Below are positions 60,590 to 64,000 of a stretch of 64,000 nucleotides of DNA, piece after piece. The notes beneath the pieces were generated by a model, which searched no databases, had not been told where the DNA came from, and saw only the letters and a list, made by a program, of their open reading frames with translations. The stretch is from an uncultured Flavobacteriaceae bacterium (GTDB lineage Bacteria > Bacteroidota > Bacteroidia > Flavobacteriales > Flavobacteriaceae). The position numbers were made by a program, and so were the translations under genes. The stretch is taken from positions 1 through 64,000 of the forward strand of contig CANNCM010000003.1 of the NCBI GenBank assembly GCA_947503105.1, read 5' to 3'. The stretch's first letter is position 1; the number at the start of each line of letters is the position of its first letter.

Positions 60590-61300
60590 CTAGTTAATTA
60601 TTTTGGTTTCTTTATTTTTCGTTTTTTCTATTTCTGAGGTCTCTACAGCAACTTCTTTTGGGGCTTCTTTAGTTTCTTCGTCACCACCTGTTAGCATTCC
60701 TCCAAAGCTCATGAACCCAATGGCCATAAGTCCAGTAATGATAAATGTTATTCCAAGTCCTCTCAAAGGCGCTGGTACATTTGAATATCTAATTTTTTCT
60801 CTAATAGCAGCAATGGCTAGAATGGCCAAAAACCAGCCTATTCCAGAACCTAAACCATATACTGTTGCTAGTCCGATGGTTGCAATTTCTCTGGATTGCA
60901 TAAATAATGAACCTCCTAAAATGGCACAGTTTACAGCAATCAAAGGGAGGAAAATCCCCAAGGAATTGTAAAGTGATGGCGAAAATTTTTCGACTATAAT
61001 TTCGACCAATTGAACCATTGTGGCAATAGTGGCAATAAACATGATAAAGGACAGAAAGCTCAAATCGTAACTTGCAAACTCTTCGCCTACCCATGCTAAT
61101 GCTCCTGGTCTAAGGATATATTGATCCAATAACCAGTTTAGTGGCACTGTTACCAAGAGTACAAATATGACTGCGGCACCGAGTCCTACTGCGGTAGAAA
61201 CTTTTTTAGACACAGCAAGATAGGAACACATTCCTAGGAATGTGGCAAATACCATATTGTCTATAAAAATTGATTTAAAAAATAGTTCTAAATACTCCAT
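60590..61300 (-). CDS. nqrE: Na(+)-translocating NADH-quinone reductase subunit E
   Basis: 236 residues; the membrane domain of ~200 residues has six helices and the two conserved cysteine regions (FATFLGMCSYLAVSKKVSTA and LPLIAVNCAILGGSLFM), which bind an iron centre with NqrD. The last ~35 residues are an extra hydrophilic Lys/Glu-rich tail (GGDEETKEAPKEVAVETSE...), longer than usual for the family. Starts 6 nt after nqrD and lies 2 nt before nqrF. Confidence 0.95.
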   Translation of the reverse strand: MEYLELFFKSIFIDNMVFATFLGMCSYLAVSKKVSTAVGLGAAVIFVLLVTVPLNWLLDQYILRPGALAWVGEEFASYDLSFLSFIMFIATIATMVQLVEIIVEKFSPSLYNSLGIFLPLIAVNCAILGGSLFMQSREIATIGLATVYGLGSGIGWFLAILAIAAIREKIRYSNVPAPLRGLGITFIITGLMAIGFMSFGGMLTGGDEETKEAPKEVAVETSEIEKTKNKETKIIN

Positions 61301-61306
61301 AATACT

Positions 61307-61951
61307 TTAGTCTTCAATTAGTGCTTTATTTCTGCTTCGTTGGACCCAAATAATAAGTCCAACGACAATCAATGCCATTGGGGAGAGCAACATAAATCCG
61401 TTGTTTTCGTATCCAAAAGCATACAGGCCTGTTTTTTCAATTGGATCTCCAAGAACTTTTACTCCCATGAGGGTTCCCGATCCTAATAATTCTCTAAAAA
61501 ATCCAACGATGATAAGAATTACTCCATATCCAGCAGCATTTCCAATACCATCAAGGAAAGAGCGCCATGGGCCATTTCCTAAAGCAAATGCTTCAAAGCG
61601 TCCCATGATGATACAGTTGGTGATAATTAGTCCTACAAATACAGAAAGTTCTTTACTCAGTTCGTAGGCAAATGCCTTGAGAACCAAATCTACAATAATA
61701 ACCAGTGCAGCAACAACTGTAAGCTGAACAATAATTCTAATTTTTGAGGGGATAATATTTCTAATGAGTGAAATCACAACGTTTCCAACACCCAAAACAA
61801 AAAGTACTGAAATAGACATCACAATGGATGCTTTGAGCTGTGCTGTAATAGCTAGTGCCGAGCAAATACCCAAAACTTGAATGGTAATTGGGTTGTTATC
61901 TGCTAGTGGGTCTAAAATTAATTTACTGTCTTTTTTTGATAAGAGTCCCAT
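61307..61951 (-). CDS. nqrD: Na(+)-translocating NADH-quinone reductase subunit D
   Basis: 214 residues, six helices. Motifs: PLADNNPITIQVLGICSALAITAQLKASIVMSISVLFV and LSVFVGLIITNCIIMGRFEAFALGNGPWRSFLDGIGNAAGYGVILIIVGFFRELLGSG. The two cysteine-containing half-helices match NqrE and form the shared metal site of the sodium channel. Part of the nqrA-F operon with 6-nt spacing on both sides. Confidence 0.95.
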   Translation of the reverse strand: MGLLSKKDSKLILDPLADNNPITIQVLGICSALAITAQLKASIVMSISVLFVLGVGNVVISLIRNIIPSKIRIIVQLTVVAALVIIVDLVLKAFAYELSKELSVFVGLIITNCIIMGRFEAFALGNGPWRSFLDGIGNAAGYGVILIIVGFFRELLGSGTLMGVKVLGDPIEKTGLYAFGYENNGFMLLSPMALIVVGLIIWVQRSRNKALIED

Positions 61952-61957
61952 TAGGTA

Positions 61958-62701
61958 TTAGTTGTTTAAAGATTTAAAATAAGGCACATAGAGTTTCAAT
62001 TCCGATTTGATCATGGCGGCAACACCGTCTCCTGTAATGGTTGCTCCTGCGATAGCATCAACTTCATAATCGGTTTTGTCGATATTCTTTGGGTCAGCAT
62101 TACTTTTTGAAACTGTAATTCCTTTGAATGTTCCGTTTTCCATAAGGTGTTCTCCAATAAAATCATCCATAAAAAAGCGTTCTTTGATATTGGCTCCAAG
62201 CCCAGGAGTCTCTCCTTTATGATCAAAATATGCACCTTGAATTACCATATTTTCATCCATTGCAACATAGGCCCAAATGGCATCCCAAAGTCCTTTTCCT
62301 AGTATGGGAGCGATGTAGTATTTCTGTCCTTCTTTTTCGCCAATAAAAAGTGGTAATTTTCTATCAATACCTGCTTTTGCATTGGATTGTTGTTTCTTGA
62401 CATCTACGAGGTAGGCTTCATCTGAAGTCGTGATGTTTCCACCTTGTATGATAATTTGTTCTGTAATGTATTGATTGAATAATTCTGGAGCTTTTTCTGT
62501 GGAAACAAAAGTTGCACTGCTGCCTTCATTTTCGTTAACCCCCATTGCATACAAAATATTTTGCTGTTTTTCTAAACGCTTATTGACATCAATATTTGGT
62601 GCCAAACTTGATGCTGTAAATGCCAAAAGCGATCCTACGATAACGACCATACCTATGGCAAATAGTAGGGTGTATTTATTTGATTCTGTGTTGGTACTCA
62701 T
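61958..62701 (-). CDS. nqrC: Na(+)-translocating NADH-quinone reductase subunit C
   Basis: 247 residues. One N-terminal helix (YTLLFAIGMVVIVGSLLAFTASSLA) anchors a periplasmic flavin domain. The FMN-threonine site lies in YEVDAIAGATITGDGVAAMI, close to the DxxSGATxT motif recognised by ApbE (Ala replaces Ser). GLWDAIWAYVAMDENMVIQGAYFDHKGETPGLGANI is the NqrC/RnfG signature. Spaced 4 nt from nqrB and 6 nt from nqrD. Confidence 0.94.
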   Translation of the reverse strand: MSTNTESNKYTLLFAIGMVVIVGSLLAFTASSLAPNIDVNKRLEKQQNILYAMGVNENEGSSATFVSTEKAPELFNQYITEQIIIQGGNITTSDEAYLVDVKKQQSNAKAGIDRKLPLFIGEKEGQKYYIAPILGKGLWDAIWAYVAMDENMVIQGAYFDHKGETPGLGANIKERFFMDDFIGEHLMENGTFKGITVSKSNADPKNIDKTDYEVDAIAGATITGDGVAAMIKSELKLYVPYFKSLNN

Positions 62702-62705
62702 ATTG

Positions 62706-63911
62706 TTATGCCGTTTTTACTTTTAAACGTTTCATTCTTTTCTTTACATTTCCTTGAACCACATAGTGATCAATTGTTGGTGCAAAAACATTCATTAGCA
62801 AAATTGCTAAGAATACACCTTCTGGATAGGCTGGATTGAAGACTCGAATCATTATCGAAATAAATCCAATCAAGAATCCATAAATCCATTTGCCTTTGTT
62901 GGTTTGTGCTGCTGTTACAGGGTCTGTTGCCATGTACACGGCTCCAAATAATATACTTCCAATAATGAGGTGTTGCCAAAATGGCACACTCATCAATCCG
63001 TAAAACTTACTCGACGATGTAATTAGACCTGCATCAACTACACCATTAAAAATAAGTCCCATAGCAAGTGCTCCTAAAAGAGTACTGAGTATAATTCGCC
63101 AGCTTCCTACTTTTGTAAATATGAGAAATAGTGCTCCGAAAATAATTAATAACTTTGAAGTCTCTCCTATAGATCCTGGAATTAATCCAAAAAACATGTC
63201 AGCATAATTATACACTACATCTTGACTTTGTGCATAACTTCCCAAAATGGTTTCGCCAGAGATGGCATCTGCTGTTCCTGCACGTTCTACGGCACCGTGT
63301 ACCCAAACCTTATCGCCACTCATCCATGTGGGATAAGCAAAAAACAAGAAGGCTCTGATTGTAAGTGCTGGATTCAAAATATTCATTCCAGTACCACCAA
63401 AAACTTCTTTTCCGATAACTACTCCAAAAGCAACAGCCACAGCTAACATCCACAACGGAAGATCGACAGGAACAATAAGTGGGACAAGCATACCTGTTAC
63501 CAAATAGCCCTCTTCAACTTCATGCCCTTTGATTACGGCAAAAATAAATTCTATAAGTAATCCAACGCCATAAGACACTATTACTAATGGCAAAACTTTC
63601 CATATTCCTATCACTAAATTATCCCAAGTCCAAAAGGTTGAGCCCAGAAATCCTTCCGCAGCTTCAATAGAGCCCAATGCAAGATGATGTTGGTATCCCG
63701 CATTAAACATTCCAAAAATTAAACAAGGTACCATCGCCATAATTACCGTATTCATGGTACGCTTCAAATCATCGGCTGCTTTGATGTGTGTTCCATTGTG
63801 AGTGGTTTCGTTTGGCAGATATAAAAAGGTATGAATGGCATTGAAAGCTGGAGCCATTTTTGTGCCTTTATATTTTTCTTTAAGATTGTGTAAGTTTGAT
63901 TTTAAACCCAT
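62706..63911 (-). CDS. nqrB: Na(+)-translocating NADH-quinone reductase subunit B
   Basis: 401 residues. The largest membrane subunit, holding riboflavin and a covalently bound FMN. About ten helices; signatures include PLIVPVDLPLWMLAVAVAFGVVIGKEVFGGTGMNILNPALTIRAFLFFAYPTWMSGDKVW, and IYGFLIGFISIMIRVFNPAYPEGVFLAILLMNVFAPTIDHYV. The likely FMN-threonine site reads DAISGETILG, where family members usually have SGAT; the Thr is kept. The start at 63911 lies 38 nt from the nqrA stop. Confidence 0.95.
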   Translation of the reverse strand: MGLKSNLHNLKEKYKGTKMAPAFNAIHTFLYLPNETTHNGTHIKAADDLKRTMNTVIMAMVPCLIFGMFNAGYQHHLALGSIEAAEGFLGSTFWTWDNLVIGIWKVLPLVIVSYGVGLLIEFIFAVIKGHEVEEGYLVTGMLVPLIVPVDLPLWMLAVAVAFGVVIGKEVFGGTGMNILNPALTIRAFLFFAYPTWMSGDKVWVHGAVERAGTADAISGETILGSYAQSQDVVYNYADMFFGLIPGSIGETSKLLIIFGALFLIFTKVGSWRIILSTLLGALAMGLIFNGVVDAGLITSSSKFYGLMSVPFWQHLIIGSILFGAVYMATDPVTAAQTNKGKWIYGFLIGFISIMIRVFNPAYPEGVFLAILLMNVFAPTIDHYVVQGNVKKRMKRLKVKTA

Positions 63912-63949
63912 GTGTTATCTATTTATCACTTTAGTTTGAAAATGAATAA

Positions 63950-64000
63950 TTATCCTATTTCTTTAATCATTAGATCTAATCCTTCTCTTATTATTTTTTG
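63950..64000 (-). CDS. nqrA: Na(+)-translocating NADH-quinone reductase subunit A, C-terminal end only
   Basis: Only the last 16 codons and the stop are in the window (QKIIREGLDLMIKEIG). REGLDLMI(K/E)EIG is a common NqrA ending, and the position directly before nqrB matches the standard nqrA-F order. The rest lies beyond the right edge. Confidence 0.8.
   Translation of the reverse strand, partial: QKIIREGLDLMIKEIG

Noticed and set aside
1-64000. Search by eye for tRNA, rRNA, CRISPR arrays, transposases, integrases, toxin-antitoxin and restriction or defence genes.
   Set aside because: None was seen. A tRNA scan and RNA covariance search could still find small RNAs that reading by eye misses.

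Overview
The window looks like a chromosomal segment of a member of the Bacteroidota, most likely a marine Flavobacteriaceae-type bacterium. The DNA is AT-rich. Many genes start a short distance behind a TAnnTTTG promoter box, and Shine-Dalgarno sequences are rare. Several secreted products carry Bacteroidota hallmarks: a type IX secretion C-terminal domain, PKD-type surface repeats and lipoproteins. A complete sodium-pumping NADH dehydrogenase operon fits a marine lifestyle. No phage, transposase, CRISPR array, tRNA or rRNA was seen. The species cannot be named from the sequence alone.

Layout. 1-4.8 kb (minus strand): the N-terminal 1040 residues of a giant repeat-rich surface protein running off the left edge, a small secreted protein made of six VDYxSQA repeats (DUF6150/septoil-knot type), and a secreted endonuclease I with a T9SS tail. 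4.8-8.2 kb: a nucleotidyltransferase, a four-gene rhodanese/thioredoxin operon and a YceI protein. 8.26-14.7 kb: a complete tryptophan operon trpE-G-D-C-F-B-A behind a promoter, a leader peptide with three consecutive Trp codons and an attenuator hairpin. 14.7-31.5 kb: compact housekeeping genes (yaaA, rluD, ddl, coaD, sulP, nudix, pyrE, birA, rsfS, ftsH, cdsA, psd, acyl-CoA-binding protein, valS, DUF1573). 31.7-43.6 kb: aminotransferase, murB, aquaporin, a glycosyltransferase/sigma-factor/Nramp-like trio, lipA, gap, lpxK, a Nif3-like protein, a coiled-coil protein with a cysteine-less zinc ribbon, and msrA.

43.7-51.3 kb: a kynurenine-pathway operon (kynureninase, kynurenine 3-monooxygenase, 2-aminomuconate deaminase, aminomuconate-semialdehyde dehydrogenase, an atypical SDR, 3-hydroxyanthranilate dioxygenase, ACMS decarboxylase, O-methyltransferase). 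It lacks the first two steps (tryptophan dioxygenase, formamidase), which must be elsewhere if the route starts from Trp. A TAGCCGA/TCGGCTA inverted repeat sits at its promoter. 51.3-57.9 kb: tatA, peptidase E, an M48 protease, gpmI, map, DUF3050. 57.9-64 kb (minus strand): nqrA(partial)-B-C-D-E-F, then a small conserved-looking protein and apbE, whose product flavinylates NqrB and NqrC.

The most notable non-routine signals are the Trp attenuator with a visible antiterminator pairing, the VDYxSQA repeat protein, two 59-bp inverted-repeat elements placed the same way in front of coaD and pepE, the candidate kyn operator, the loss of all four zinc ligands in an otherwise conserved zinc-ribbon protein, the missing DPGN motif in the Nramp-like transporter, and convergent gene pairs that abut or overlap at their stop codons with no room for terminators. 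I did not find a clearly unprecedented multi-gene system.
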